NCBI GenBank assembly: GCA_965243635.1
Contig: OZ251574.1
Span: 4,278,001-4,342,000 of the forward strand
Reading direction: 5' to 3'
Length of the DNA stretch: 64,000 nucleotides
Source: Rs1 sp000416275
GTDB lineage: Bacteria > Pseudomonadota > Gammaproteobacteria > Pseudomonadales > Balneatricaceae
The notes under the pieces are model-generated. The model worked only from the letters and a program-made list of their open reading frames with translations, searched no databases and was not told the DNA's origin. Position numbers and translations under genes: made by a program. Positions 35,225-45,132 of this stretch are shown one piece after another (position 1 is the first letter of the stretch; the number at the start of each line of letters is the position of its first letter).

Positions 35225-37090
35225 ATGTTATTAAAGCACAAACTTTATGCAAGCTTATTCTTTGCAATTGTATTTCCACTCAGTGTTTCAACTTATATGT
35301 TTTCTAGTAATATTAAAACTCATACAACTGAAAAGCTGATCAAGTCCGAATTACCTACCGCCTTAAGTGATGTCCGCAATGCATTTGAACTGGAATTAGC
35401 TGTACCTATAATGACCTCGCAGTCTATTGCTAAAAATTCATTCGTAAAAAATTGGTTGCAAGGTGGAGAAGCACAAAACCAACAGTCGGCGTTTATCTCG
35501 TATTTATCAGCAATAAAAGAGCAGAGTCATGCAATTACTGCCTATATAGTATCTGACATTTCTAAAAATTATTACAATCACGAGGGAGTTGTCCTACAGA
35601 TAAATAAAAGTGGCGATCACTGGTTTTACGATTTCATTAATTCCAATAAAGAATTTGAGGTAAACATTAGCACAGACAGCGCGGCTGTTTTCATTAATTA
35701 TGCAATTGAAATTGATGGCAAGCGTATAGCGTTAGCCGGTGTTGGTCGCTCCCTTGATTCAATGACCAGCTTGATAAAAAGTTATAATATTGGCGAACAA
35801 GGCATTGTTTACTTGGTTGATCACCAAGGGGTGATCAAGCTGCACCCTGATCAGTCTTTTATTGGTAATTCTGTAAATCTAGACGATCTTTCTAATGGAA
35901 AAATTTTATCTGATGAGCGAGCCACTGGTAGATATTTAATATCAAGTACCCCTCTTAAATCTCTCGACTGGCACTTAGTGGCCGAAGTTCCTGAAATACA
36001 GCTATATGGAGCAGTAAATTCAGCAATTAACAAAAATATTATTTTTGGGATAATAATAGCATTAATTGGTTTTATTCTAATCAGGTTGATTATAATTCAA
36101 GTCTTCAAGCCAATTGAAATCATCACCAGAGCCGTTTCCTCTTTAACGGAGAAAGATGGTGATTTAACGGCTCGGCTACCGGTGAATAATCATGAAATAG
36201 GTGTCCTAGCACAGAAATTTAATTTATTTTTAGAACAGCTGCATCTTATGTTTGTTCAAGTATCCTCTACTGCCTCTCAAGTAAAAAGCATTTCTGATAG
36301 CGTCAACAGCAAAATTTCTAGTGCCACTAAACTGGCTGAGCAGCAATCCGAGAGTACCGATACTGTTGCAGCAGCAGTCAATGAATTGGAAATGACCGTT
36401 CAAGATATTTCAAATAGTGCGACCCGAGCCTCTGAAGTTGCGACACATTCGCAAACATCCTCTTTGAAGGGCGTTCAATTTGTAAATCAAACTATTATTG
36501 AAATGAAAAATTTAGAGAGTTCTATGTCTTCAACCGTTACTTCGGTAAAAGAACTGTCTACTGAAATACAATCTATTACTCAAGTTTTAGATGTTATCAA
36601 AGGCATATCAGACCAAACAAATTTACTGGCATTAAATGCGGCTATAGAAGCGGCTAGAGCTGGAGAGCAAGGGCGGGGCTTTGCTGTCGTAGCTGATGAA
36701 GTAAGAACCTTAGCGCAACGTACCGCTGAGTCTACAGAACAGATAAACGCTATGATTACAGGGCTAAACACCAAAGCTGAGTTAACTGTTACTGCAATAG
36801 AAACCGGCAGTGAAAGTACTGTTGATACCTCTAAGCAATTAAGTGAAACAGGCAGTACTTTCTCTTCTATTACAGACGAAATAGTTAAACTAGCGGAATT
36901 GAATTCTCATGCAGCAACCGCTACCAGAGAACAGATGCTAGCGACATCGGAGATTAGTGAAAATATAGTAGTGATCGCTACGACAGCCGTTGAAACAAAA
37001 GAAAACATGTTGGCCTCTACTGATTTGTGTAAGGAATTAGATGAAAAATCTAAAGCTCTACAATCATTAATAGGCAAATTTACTTTATGA
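35225..37090 (+). CDS. methyl-accepting chemotaxis protein with periplasmic Cache domain
   Basis: A 621-residue receptor. A membrane segment near residues 8-27, then a Cache-type sensor (SIAKNSFVKNWLQGGEAQNQ, VYLVDHQGVIKLHPDQSFIG, LKSLDWHLVAEVPEIQLYGA), a second membrane segment (IIFGIIIALIGFILIRLIII), a HAMP linker (KPIEIITRAVSSLTEKDGDL) and the signalling hairpin tip with AARAGEQGRGFAVVADEVRT. The ATG at 35225 has GAAGG ahead and gives a signal anchor; the GTG at 35189 is unlikely. Lying between sox and gbc, it may sense a quaternary amine, which is inference. Its stop codon was remade by a family B insertion. Confidence 0.9.
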   Translation: MLLKHKLYASLFFAIVFPLSVSTYMFSSNIKTHTTEKLIKSELPTALSDVRNAFELELAVPIMTSQSIAKNSFVKNWLQGGEAQNQQSAFISYLSAIKEQSHAITAYIVSDISKNYYNHEGVVLQINKSGDHWFYDFINSNKEFEVNISTDSAAVFINYAIEIDGKRIALAGVGRSLDSMTSLIKSYNIGEQGIVYLVDHQGVIKLHPDQSFIGNSVNLDDLSNGKILSDERATGRYLISSTPLKSLDWHLVAEVPEIQLYGAVNSAINKNIIFGIIIALIGFILIRLIIIQVFKPIEIITRAVSSLTEKDGDLTARLPVNNHEIGVLAQKFNLFLEQLHLMFVQVSSTASQVKSISDSVNSKISSATKLAEQQSESTDTVAAAVNELEMTVQDISNSATRASEVATHSQTSSLKGVQFVNQTIIEMKNLESSMSSTVTSVKELSTEIQSITQVLDVIKGISDQTNLLALNAAIEAARAGEQGRGFAVVADEVRTLAQRTAESTEQINAMITGLNTKAELTVTAIETGSESTVDTSKQLSETGSTFSSITDEIVKLAELNSHAATATREQMLATSEISENIVVIATTAVETKENMLASTDLCKELDEKSKALQSLIGKFTL

Positions 37091-37315
37091 GAGCTCTGCA
37101 TAACTTACCCAGAGGGTATGATAACTGCGCTCGTTAATACGGCGTTAAAAAACTGGCTCAATATGCGCATTTAGATCGGCAATACCCATAAAGAAGGGCA
37201 CACGGCACCCAACATGAGGGGCATACTATACCCAAAGCAAGGGGCGCACTGACTCCGCGGTCGCGCCGTTTTTTTCCTTGTCTTATCTTCCCTCACAACG
37301 TCATGCAGAGCTCTC
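37089..37315. repeat. miniature inverted-repeat element, family B, three-unit copy
   Basis: A 227-bp element with ends GAGAGCTCTGCATAAC and GCAGAGCTCTC, flanked by TTTAT on both sides (37084-37088 and 37316-37320). The loop holds three GGGCAYACT units of 23 bp. Its first two bases complete the stop codon of the chemoreceptor gene. Confidence 0.93.
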
Positions 37316-37405
37316 TTTATAAAGAAACACTCAATTGTTTGGGGCTTGGCTGACACTTTGCGTAGAGGCTATTCACAGAAACCTTACTCTTCATTGGTGC
37401 GGCAC

Positions 37406-38548
37406 CTAAGCCTCTATCTGCAAATTAGATTTGGGAACTGAACAGCATGAGAGGATGTAACCTATTGCAACGTCATCATCAGTAATCCCCCCGTTGTGGC
37501 TCATTTCAACTTGGCCGTCAATTTTCATTACCTTACAGGTACCACAAATCCCCATACCGCAGGCTTTGGGTATAGTAAGGCCGAGCTTTGCGGAAGCTTC
37601 ATGGACCGTTTCTCCAGGGTGAATTTGCACACTTTTCCCAGCTTTCAAGAATTCGATACTGAACATTTCATCCACATTCAAGGTATCAGCATGATCCACG
37701 GCAATTTCAGCTTGTTCTATGGCATTTTGCTCGACGGCTTCAGGGGTTGCACCAAAGGATTCCTCATGGTAACGGCGCATCTCAAATCCAGATTTTTTCA
37801 GTAATTCCCTAACTGCGCGCATATAAACTTCAGGACCGCAGCAAAAAATTTCCCGCTGGATAAAATCGGGACAAATCATCTGCAGTTTACCGGCGTCTAA
37901 ATAGCCTCTGTACCCTGCCCAAGCTTGCCCGGTGTTGTGTCGTTCACAAATTAAACTCAGTGAAAAGTTACTAATCCGCGAGCACATATGCTCTAGCTCG
38001 CGACGGTAGATAATATCATCTGGGGTGCGGGCGCTATGTACGAAATGCATGTCTACTTCGGCATTGGTATCAAAGAACCAGCGCGCCATTGACATCACCG
38101 GTGTAATACCGACGCCTCCGGAGAGCAACAGCACTTTATCTGCGGGGTAATCGATACAGTTAAATAACCCCACCGGCCCGTGCACTGCCAGCTCATTGCC
38201 CTCTTGCAAATTATCGTGCAGCCAATTTGAGACTAAGCCGCTGGGAGCACGCTTTACCGTAATTGAAAAACTGTAGGGAACAGAGGGAGAGCTAGAAATA
38301 GTGTACGAGCGCATTATCTGCTGAGATTCTATCTCTAATTCTAAAGTGACAAATTGCCCAGGCTTGAAGAAAAACATCACCGGTTGCGATGCCATAAAAC
38401 AAAAGGTCTTTACATCGACAGTTTCCTCTATGACTTTCACACATCGTACTAAATGCCGGCCATTGCTCCAAGTTTTGGTATTAATCTCATGAAGGTAGTT
38501 ACTGCTTGGGGAAGCGGCTGCTTTTGTCATCATAGTACTCGCATGCAA
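37406..38548 (-). CDS. gbcB: glycine betaine monooxygenase reductase subunit
   Basis: A 380-residue electron-transfer protein. FAD domain: PGQFVTLELEIESQQIMRSY followed by TISSSPSVPYSFSITVKRA. NAD domain: DKVLLLSGGVGITPVMSMAR and EIFCCGPEVYMRAVRELLKK. C-terminal plant-type [2Fe-2S] domain with CGMGICGTCKVMKIDGQ and a fourth cysteine in ILSCCSVP. It passes electrons from NADH to the Rieske oxygenase GbcA for the first demethylation of glycine betaine. Divergently arranged with gbcA, with 313 bases between. Confidence 0.92.
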   Translation of the reverse strand: MHASTMMTKAAASPSSNYLHEINTKTWSNGRHLVRCVKVIEETVDVKTFCFMASQPVMFFFKPGQFVTLELEIESQQIMRSYTISSSPSVPYSFSITVKRAPSGLVSNWLHDNLQEGNELAVHGPVGLFNCIDYPADKVLLLSGGVGITPVMSMARWFFDTNAEVDMHFVHSARTPDDIIYRRELEHMCSRISNFSLSLICERHNTGQAWAGYRGYLDAGKLQMICPDFIQREIFCCGPEVYMRAVRELLKKSGFEMRRYHEESFGATPEAVEQNAIEQAEIAVDHADTLNVDEMFSIEFLKAGKSVQIHPGETVHEASAKLGLTIPKACGMGICGTCKVMKIDGQVEMSHNGGITDDDVAIGYILSCCSVPKSNLQIEA

Positions 38549-38861
38549 TATTAAGTGAATTTAAATCGCAGCAAAAGATTGGCAGCTATTGTCACTCAAG
38601 TGCTCACGATCTTTTAAAAAGTGCGATTTGTGCACATCATCTGCGCAGAGTGGTTTTGGATATTGCCCAATTACGACATACAAATGCTTACACCTTAACC
38701 CATCTAGATAGCAATCAGTTTTAACGGCGCTTTTTATAGAGAACAGCCAATCAAACCGGTGATTTGTGATCAGTTTGAAGTCGCAATCAGGCAGTTTTCT
38801 ATGCAATTTTTAGGCGAAGATTCGCCCATCAGTTTAACCACAATAATGATAGGGACTTGAT
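38549..38861. promoter_or_regulatory. divergent promoter region between gbcB and gbcA
   Basis: A 313-bp AT-rich interval between two head-to-head genes that encode one enzyme, so both promoters and their activator site should lie here. A GbdR-type AraC regulator is present at 62333-63454 and is a plausible activator. I could not fix an operator from sequence alone. The minus-strand open frame at 38561-38806 has no family match and is not counted. Confidence 0.5.
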
Positions 38862-40130
38862 GTGCACCAATACGATTTAATCAACATCAAACACAGTGAT
38901 TTTGCTCAAGCTAGCAGTGAAATGTATCGATTACTTGCCTCTCGCAAAGGTAATTTTTCACTGCCACAACCGCTGTATAACGATCCGCAGATGTTTAAAG
39001 TAGACATGCAGGAAATTTTTCAAAAGGAATGGATTTTTGTCGGTATGAGTTGCGAGCTACCTGAAAAGGGAGATTATATCGCGGTTGATATTGCGCAAAA
39101 TTCGATATTGATAGTACGCAGCGCCGAGGGCGAGATTCATGCCTTTCACAATGTCTGTCGTCACCGGGGCTCAAAATTATGCGACGGTCAACAGGGCAAA
39201 GTCGCCAATTTAGTTTGCCCATATCATCAGTGGACTTACGATTTAAAAGGCAATTTATTATTTGCCGGCTCGGAAATGGGTGACGATTTTAACATGCAAG
39301 ATTACGGCTTAAAGACTGTACACTGCGAGGTCGCGGGGGGCTTTATTTTTGTCTGCTTAGCCAAGGGGGCTGCTCCAGATATTACGCCTTTCGCCGCTAC
39401 GCTCAATGAGTATATGCAGCCGTATGATATAGAAAATAGTAAGGTTGCTCTGCAGAGCACTATTGAAGAGGCTGCCAACTGGAAACTGGTGATAGAAAAC
39501 AATCGCGAGTGCTACCACTGCAATGCATCACATCCTGAATTACTCGGCAGCCTACTCGAGTTCGACGATACGAATGACCCCAGAGTAACTAGTGAGTTTT
39601 TAGCCCACTATGAAAAGCAATCTAGCGCTTGGGACGCTGAGCAGATACCACATCGACACGTATCTCACGGGCTGGCCAACAGAGTGGTTCGCATGCCTTT
39701 AAAAGAGGGAGTTGAGGTGATGAGTATCGATGGAAAAGCATCCGCTAAATTGATGGGTAGAATAAAAAATCCTCAGCTTGGCTCGATGCGTATTCTACAC
39801 TTGCCTAACTCTTGGAATCACATGCAATCTGATCACTGTGTGGTCTTCCAGGTTATTCCTATTAGCGCACAAAAAACCTTAGTGACGACCAAGTGGCTAG
39901 TACACAAAGATGCCATTGAAGGTGTAGATTACCAAGCGAGTCAACTTCGCGCAGTCTGGGATGCAACTAATTATCAAGATAAGGTATTAGCAGAGCGCAA
40001 CCAACAGGGGATCAATTCCATCGGCTATCAACCGGGACCCTATTCAGAAACCTATGAGTTTGGGGTGATTAACTTCATTGATTGGTACAGTGCAACGGTG
40101 CGTAAAAACATAGACAACTCCTATGCATAG
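38862..40130 (+). CDS. gbcA: glycine betaine monooxygenase oxygenase subunit (Rieske)
   Basis: A 422-residue Rieske non-heme iron oxygenase that demethylates glycine betaine to dimethylglycine with release of formaldehyde. The Rieske [2Fe-2S] ligands are C99-x-H101 and C119-x2-H122 in CRHRGSKLC and VCPYH. The mononuclear iron histidines are H219 and H224 in ECYHCNASHPE. The C-terminal catalytic domain follows normally. The start is a GTG with AGGGA six bases ahead; an internal ATG at residue 21 is the alternative. No terminator is clear; a family B copy follows at 40260. Confidence 0.93.
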   Translation: MHQYDLINIKHSDFAQASSEMYRLLASRKGNFSLPQPLYNDPQMFKVDMQEIFQKEWIFVGMSCELPEKGDYIAVDIAQNSILIVRSAEGEIHAFHNVCRHRGSKLCDGQQGKVANLVCPYHQWTYDLKGNLLFAGSEMGDDFNMQDYGLKTVHCEVAGGFIFVCLAKGAAPDITPFAATLNEYMQPYDIENSKVALQSTIEEAANWKLVIENNRECYHCNASHPELLGSLLEFDDTNDPRVTSEFLAHYEKQSSAWDAEQIPHRHVSHGLANRVVRMPLKEGVEVMSIDGKASAKLMGRIKNPQLGSMRILHLPNSWNHMQSDHCVVFQVIPISAQKTLVTTKWLVHKDAIEGVDYQASQLRAVWDATNYQDKVLAERNQQGINSIGYQPGPYSETYEFGVINFIDWYSATVRKNIDNSYA

Positions 40131-40259
40131 GCCATTAAAATAGCGCCGCGACCCATCTATCGACTGAACTTAGCCAGCTGTTAACGAAACTGTGAGATCA
40201 GTATAATAAGCCGTGCAGTACACACCAATCAGCGCGGCACACTTGTCGATCAATCATTT

Positions 40260-40498
40260 GAGAGCTCAGCATAACTTACCCAGAGGGCACGATAACTGCG
40301 CTCGATAATACGCCGTTAAAAAGCGGCTTAATATGCTCATCTTACACCAGTAATACCCATGAAAGAAGGGCACACTGTAGCCAAAGTGAGGGGCATACTA
40401 GCTCCGCAATCTGGCCGGTTTTTGGCTGCTCTTGCCTTTCTTGTCTTGTCTTGTCATGTCATGTCTTACTTTAGCTCGCAACGTTATGCAGAGGCCTG
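40260..40498. repeat. miniature inverted-repeat element, family B, two-unit copy
   Basis: A copy of about 239 bp. The left end GAGAGCTCAGCATAAC and the right end GTTATGCAGAGGCCTG are degraded. The flanks CATTT and CATGT may be an old target duplication. The loop has two 23-bp units, and the right arm has an extra run of TTGTC/ATGTC repeats. Confidence 0.82.
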
Positions 40499-40778
40499 CA
40501 TGTGCTAAATACTCACTAAGACCTGAATCAGTGACCGCATAGCCCAGCGTCTACCAACAAGCTATTAATAACAATTTCATTTAGCACTTAACAAAGAAAA
40601 ACTAGCGACGAAAAAAGCAGCAAAAAGAGAGTGTTTTTTGTGCTTGTTTTTCTTTCAAGTTATTAATATTAATATTAAATTCAGAAAATGAAGGTTTTAT
40701 TTGCTCTAGTGCAAAGCTACCTTTACCCTAGGAAATATATCTGTTATAAATTTCCTATCATAAAACTGTTGGAAAACT

Positions 40779-43646
40779 ATGACACTACATTCGCAAGCTA
40801 AATCTCTGTTAAGATATCAATCGATAGGTATCACTTGCATAGTATTAGCTATTATTGCTGGAATTTTTAGCTATTTTCTTTTAAAAGATAATTCCAATCA
40901 TAAACATCGACTGCAAACCTTAGATTTCGAAGTTAGAGAAGCGCACAAAAGACGCATCCAGCTGGAAGTAAAAAATGCCAGTGACTACATCATTTACATG
41001 AATTCCCAAGCAGAAAATCAATTAAAGCGTCAATCTAAAGCGGCGGTTGAAAAAGCGCACATTATCGCCAGCAGTATTTATAGACAACAGAAAGACATCT
41101 TGAGTCCAGAAAAAATTAAGCGACTGATTATTGAAACACTCCGAGATATCCGTTTTTTTAACGGCCGCGGTTATTATTTTATCGACGGCTTAGATTCACT
41201 CGTACACATGCTCCCCCCTTTCCCTAAGCTGGAAGGCAGCTATTTTTTTGATATTCCGAATACCACCACCAACTTTCAACTAATTTTGGATTCATTAGAT
41301 AACCCTCAAAAAGCCGGTTACTCGCGATACCAATGGTACTCTCCTGCGAGGCCCAAACAGCTCAGTGAAAAAATTAGCTACGCTAAGGTATTTGAACCTT
41401 TTGACTGGCTGATAGGCGCGGGAGACTATCTGTCTGGATTTGAACAAGATTTGCGACTAGACGCCTTAGAGCGGCTCTCTAAATTAAAACTCAACAGCCA
41501 AGCTAACATCACCATATTAGACACCAGCGGCCTGTTAATTAGCAATTTCCAACAGCACAATTTGTTTACAAGTAACCAGGCACTGAATATCATCCTGTCG
41601 AATGAAATCATCTCGTTTGCACAGCAGGGCGGAGGATTTATAGACTTTTCTAAACTGCTGAATACACCATTAAAAGATAACAACCAGCTTGCCTATATTG
41701 AAACTATTGAACCTTTAAACTGGATAGTGATTGCCGATATATCTCCGGGCAAAATCAACAAAATCATAGCCACGCAAAGCAGTCAGATTGAATTGCAGTC
41801 CCGTGAAGATCTGCAAGTCCTAATGATAGTGTTAGCGATCACCGCCTTGATTACGCTATTAATTATTTACCTTTACAATGTGTGGTTTCAGCGCCTTTTC
41901 AAAACATATCAAAATAGCTTAGACTTAAAGCAACAAGAAATTTTACTCAACAACCAAAAACTAAAACTTGCCTCGAGAGTTTTTGAATCGACCAGCGATG
42001 CAATTGTAGTCACTAACACTAAGTTAAAAATAATAGTAGCGAATCCCGCCTGTATCAAAATCACGGGCTACCAAGCAGAGGAAATCATCGACAAAAATGC
42101 TAAATTTTTGTGCTCAGATCACCAAGATGACTATTTCTATAAAGAAGTATTTCAACAGTTACATCAACAGGGGCACTGGCAGGGGGAATTCTGGAATAAG
42201 CACAAAAATGGCAAGGTTTATCCGATATGGTTATCTATTTCTACCTTTATCGATACTAAACACAGAATTTTAAATTACATTGCGATATTTTCCGACATAT
42301 CGGAATTAAAAAAGACCGAGAAGCGCTTAACTTATCTGGCAGATTATGACCCATTAACGCAACTTGCGAAGCGCCACATACTGGCAGATAGGGTCGATGA
42401 AATTATTAAATACAGCGAGCTCAATCATCAGCAACAATTTGCATTAATGCTGATTGACTTAGATCGATTTAAAAACATCAATGACACTTTGGGACATAAC
42501 ATTGGCGATCAAGTACTGCAACATATTGCCAAAAGACTATCCGCCAACATCCGCGCGTCAGATATAATAGGTCGTTTGAGTGGCGATGAATTTATTATTT
42601 TAGTTAACCACAACAAAGCCTATTCGGCAGCAAGCCGCTTAGCTAGTCGCATCATAATAGATTTGGCTGAACCGATTAAAATTGCCGACCATGATTTAGT
42701 AGTCACCCCCAGTATTGGCATTGCCGCTTTCCCCGATGACGGTATTAATTTTGATTCACTGTTAAAAAATGCCGATGCGGCCTTAAACCATGCCAAGTCC
42801 CAAGGTAGAAACAACTATCAATTTTTCACTGATGATATGCACCAGCGCGCATCGGAAAAGCTCTCACTAGAAAGGGGCTTGCGCTTAGGTCTAAGCAAAC
42901 AACAATTTGAACTGCACTACCAACCCCAATTTGATTTAGCGACTAATGAGCTAGTTGGTTGTGAAGCTTTACTGAGATGGAATTGTCCGAAATTAAACTC
43001 ACCCTCCCCAGATAAGTTTATCCCGATCGCAGAAGATACCGGTCTAATTTTACCGATCGGGCAGTGGGTATTAGATACCGCCTGCAGACAGGCCAAGCAC
43101 TGGCAAGAGCAAGGCTACAAAGCTATTCCTATCGCGGTCAACGTCTCCAGTTACCAATTTACAAAAAATATCGTCAGCTCAATACAGCACAGCCTCGACA
43201 CCGCCAATTTAGACCCTAGTTTGCTGGTGATTGAAATTACTGAAAGTGCCTTGATGCAAGATCCTGAATTCACCCAAAATGCCTTGCTAGAATTACGCGC
43301 GTTAGGCTTAAAAATAGCGCTGGACGACTTTGGCACTGGCTACTCTTCGCTGGCGTACTTGAAGCGCTTCCCGATCGATAAGCTAAAAATAGATAAAACT
43401 TTTATTACCGGATTACCTGACGATCAGGATGATTTAGTTATTACCCGCTCAATTTTGGATGTTGCCAACAACCTTAATATGACGACCATTGCCGAAGGCG
43501 TAGAAACCACTGCACAACAGCAACTCCTCTCAGAACTAGGCTGTCAGCAAATGCAAGGATTCCTCAAGGGAAGACCGGTAGCTGCCAAACAGTTTGCCTT
43601 ACAGCATTTAGTGAGTGAGTGCTTAGACCCTAAAGTTAGCCGCTAA
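40779..43646 (+). CDS. Cache-PAS-GGDEF-EAL bifunctional c-di-GMP signalling protein
   Basis: A 955-residue membrane sensor. A membrane anchor lies near residues 15-35, then Cache-type periplasmic modules (DIRFFNGRGYYFIDGLDSLV and FEPFDWLIGAGDYLSGFEQD), a second membrane segment around 350-370, a PAS domain near 395-510 (RVFESTSDAIVVTN), a GGDEF domain with RLSGDEF at about 599-605 and an EAL domain with EALLRW at about 729 and DDFGTGYSS at about 849. The SGDEF variant may still synthesise c-di-GMP; the EAL residues look intact, so phosphodiesterase activity is likely. The ligand is unknown. It converges with the next gene, with two bases between them. Confidence 0.92.
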   Translation: MTLHSQAKSLLRYQSIGITCIVLAIIAGIFSYFLLKDNSNHKHRLQTLDFEVREAHKRRIQLEVKNASDYIIYMNSQAENQLKRQSKAAVEKAHIIASSIYRQQKDILSPEKIKRLIIETLRDIRFFNGRGYYFIDGLDSLVHMLPPFPKLEGSYFFDIPNTTTNFQLILDSLDNPQKAGYSRYQWYSPARPKQLSEKISYAKVFEPFDWLIGAGDYLSGFEQDLRLDALERLSKLKLNSQANITILDTSGLLISNFQQHNLFTSNQALNIILSNEIISFAQQGGGFIDFSKLLNTPLKDNNQLAYIETIEPLNWIVIADISPGKINKIIATQSSQIELQSREDLQVLMIVLAITALITLLIIYLYNVWFQRLFKTYQNSLDLKQQEILLNNQKLKLASRVFESTSDAIVVTNTKLKIIVANPACIKITGYQAEEIIDKNAKFLCSDHQDDYFYKEVFQQLHQQGHWQGEFWNKHKNGKVYPIWLSISTFIDTKHRILNYIAIFSDISELKKTEKRLTYLADYDPLTQLAKRHILADRVDEIIKYSELNHQQQFALMLIDLDRFKNINDTLGHNIGDQVLQHIAKRLSANIRASDIIGRLSGDEFIILVNHNKAYSAASRLASRIIIDLAEPIKIADHDLVVTPSIGIAAFPDDGINFDSLLKNADAALNHAKSQGRNNYQFFTDDMHQRASEKLSLERGLRLGLSKQQFELHYQPQFDLATNELVGCEALLRWNCPKLNSPSPDKFIPIAEDTGLILPIGQWVLDTACRQAKHWQEQGYKAIPIAVNVSSYQFTKNIVSSIQHSLDTANLDPSLLVIEITESALMQDPEFTQNALLELRALGLKIALDDFGTGYSSLAYLKRFPIDKLKIDKTFITGLPDDQDDLVITRSILDVANNLNMTTIAEGVETTAQQQLLSELGCQQMQGFLKGRPVAAKQFALQHLVSECLDPKVSR

Positions 43647-43648
43647 TT

Positions 43649-44983
43649 TTAGGGGCTATCTGTTTTGCCGGACAACAAGCGAGCTAATAGTGATAATCCG
43701 ACAACAAAGCGCTGCTGATCTGCCTCCGCCATGACGGATAGTCGCACTGCATTTACCTTTTCGGCGACACTAAAATATGCAGCATCACTGACTAACAAAC
43801 CCTCTTTATGACAAGCTTCAGTAAAAGCACTACTCTGCCAACATTTAGGTAAATGTAACCAGCAGCTATAGCTGCTACTCTGCCTGGCTATTTGATACTC
43901 TGACAAGTATTCAGTCACCAATCGCTGCCTGAAGGATGCAATATTTTTTTGCTCACTCGCCCAGGCAAACGCCGCTCCTGAGTTTATCATCCCACTGGCC
44001 ATTTCAAAGACCAGAGGTGATGGCATCCACAAAGTAGCGCGGATAAAGTCTTTCATGATGACTTGCTGTTCCACTGGCACCTTCAAGTACCCACAGCGTA
44101 AACCTGGGCCAATCGCCTTGGATAAGCTGCTAATATAAAAAGCACGGTCCGCAATTAGATTACTAATCGGCTGAATTTTGCGTTTATTTAAGAATGCGTA
44201 AATATCATCTTCAATTAACCAGATATCTTGATCCACTACTACCTGAGCAATTTGCTGGCGCCGCTGCAGAGACATGGTAGCTCCAGTTGGGTTTTGTTGC
44301 GAGGGGACCACCACCACCAGCGCTGGCTTTTCCAGCAGACATTGCGCTTGCAGCGCCTCAGCTATCATCCCCTGCTCGTCCATCGCTATAGGGACAACCC
44401 TACGCCGCAAGTATTTGCAAATTGACAATAACCCGGGGTACGTCTGCGCCTCAACTGCTATGCAGTCTCCCTGATTTGAATAGAGTTGGATCAAACTTGT
44501 CAGCGCATTTTGCGCACCATTGGTCAGTATTATCTGCTCTGGATTTGCTACGCTTAAACCATAGTGACGACACCAGTTAGCCCCGGCCTGACGATGCTCC
44601 AACAGGCCACTGTTTTCGCTGTATGATAACAACTGATGCATATTTGTAGTACCCAGACTCTGCTGACATTGATAGTGTAAATCAACCAAGTTAGCTGTCA
44701 TACAAGGCTGTAATATCGAAAAATTAATATCTACTTCGGCAGTCAAAGCATGAATAACATTTTCCAATCGCTGTTCCAGCACATAGCTTCCACGGCCGAC
44801 AAACGATTCTATTTGGCGCTGTTCAACCAACAATTGATAAGCTTTAGAGACAGTAACTGCAGTGGTTCCCCACTGTTTAGCGAGCACTCTATGGGTCGGC
44901 AATTTACTGCCCTTTGGAAATTCACCCGCTGCAATTTTGGCACTAATTTTTGCCGCGATGATTTGGTATTTAAATTGATTCAT
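43649..44983 (-). CDS. MocR-type transcriptional regulator (GntR HTH + aminotransferase-like domain)
   Basis: A 444-residue chimera. The N-terminal GntR winged helix is KISAKIAAGEFPKGSKLPTH and QWGTTAVTVSKAYQLLVEQR. The rest is a fold-type I aminotransferase domain with QIILTNGAQNALTSLIQLYS, IWLIEDDIYAFLNKRK and the PLP lysine region FYISSLSKAIGPGLRCGYLK. MocR proteins bind PLP or its adducts and regulate a neighbouring gene. It is divergent from the dehydrogenase at 45133 with 149 bases between them, so that gene is the likely target. The regulated pathway is not evident. Confidence 0.9.
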   Translation of the reverse strand: MNQFKYQIIAAKISAKIAAGEFPKGSKLPTHRVLAKQWGTTAVTVSKAYQLLVEQRQIESFVGRGSYVLEQRLENVIHALTAEVDINFSILQPCMTANLVDLHYQCQQSLGTTNMHQLLSYSENSGLLEHRQAGANWCRHYGLSVANPEQIILTNGAQNALTSLIQLYSNQGDCIAVEAQTYPGLLSICKYLRRRVVPIAMDEQGMIAEALQAQCLLEKPALVVVVPSQQNPTGATMSLQRRQQIAQVVVDQDIWLIEDDIYAFLNKRKIQPISNLIADRAFYISSLSKAIGPGLRCGYLKVPVEQQVIMKDFIRATLWMPSPLVFEMASGMINSGAAFAWASEQKNIASFRQRLVTEYLSEYQIARQSSSYSCWLHLPKCWQSSAFTEACHKEGLLVSDAAYFSVAEKVNAVRLSVMAEADQQRFVVGLSLLARLLSGKTDSP

Positions 44984-45132
44984 GGTTGCTAGGCAGCCTT
45001 TAATAATGAAGATAGAGGCTAACGTTTACGCTTTGCGCTCTAAAAACTATTACAACAATTCAATTGACATATGTCAATTTTAAAAATACTATCTATGAAA
45101 ATATCACCTAACGTCATCAAAGGAGCAAGACA

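Noticed and set aside
38561..38806. 81-residue minus-strand open frame between gbcB and gbcA
   Set aside because: No family match, no ribosome-binding site, and it fills the divergent promoter region where regulatory DNA is expected.
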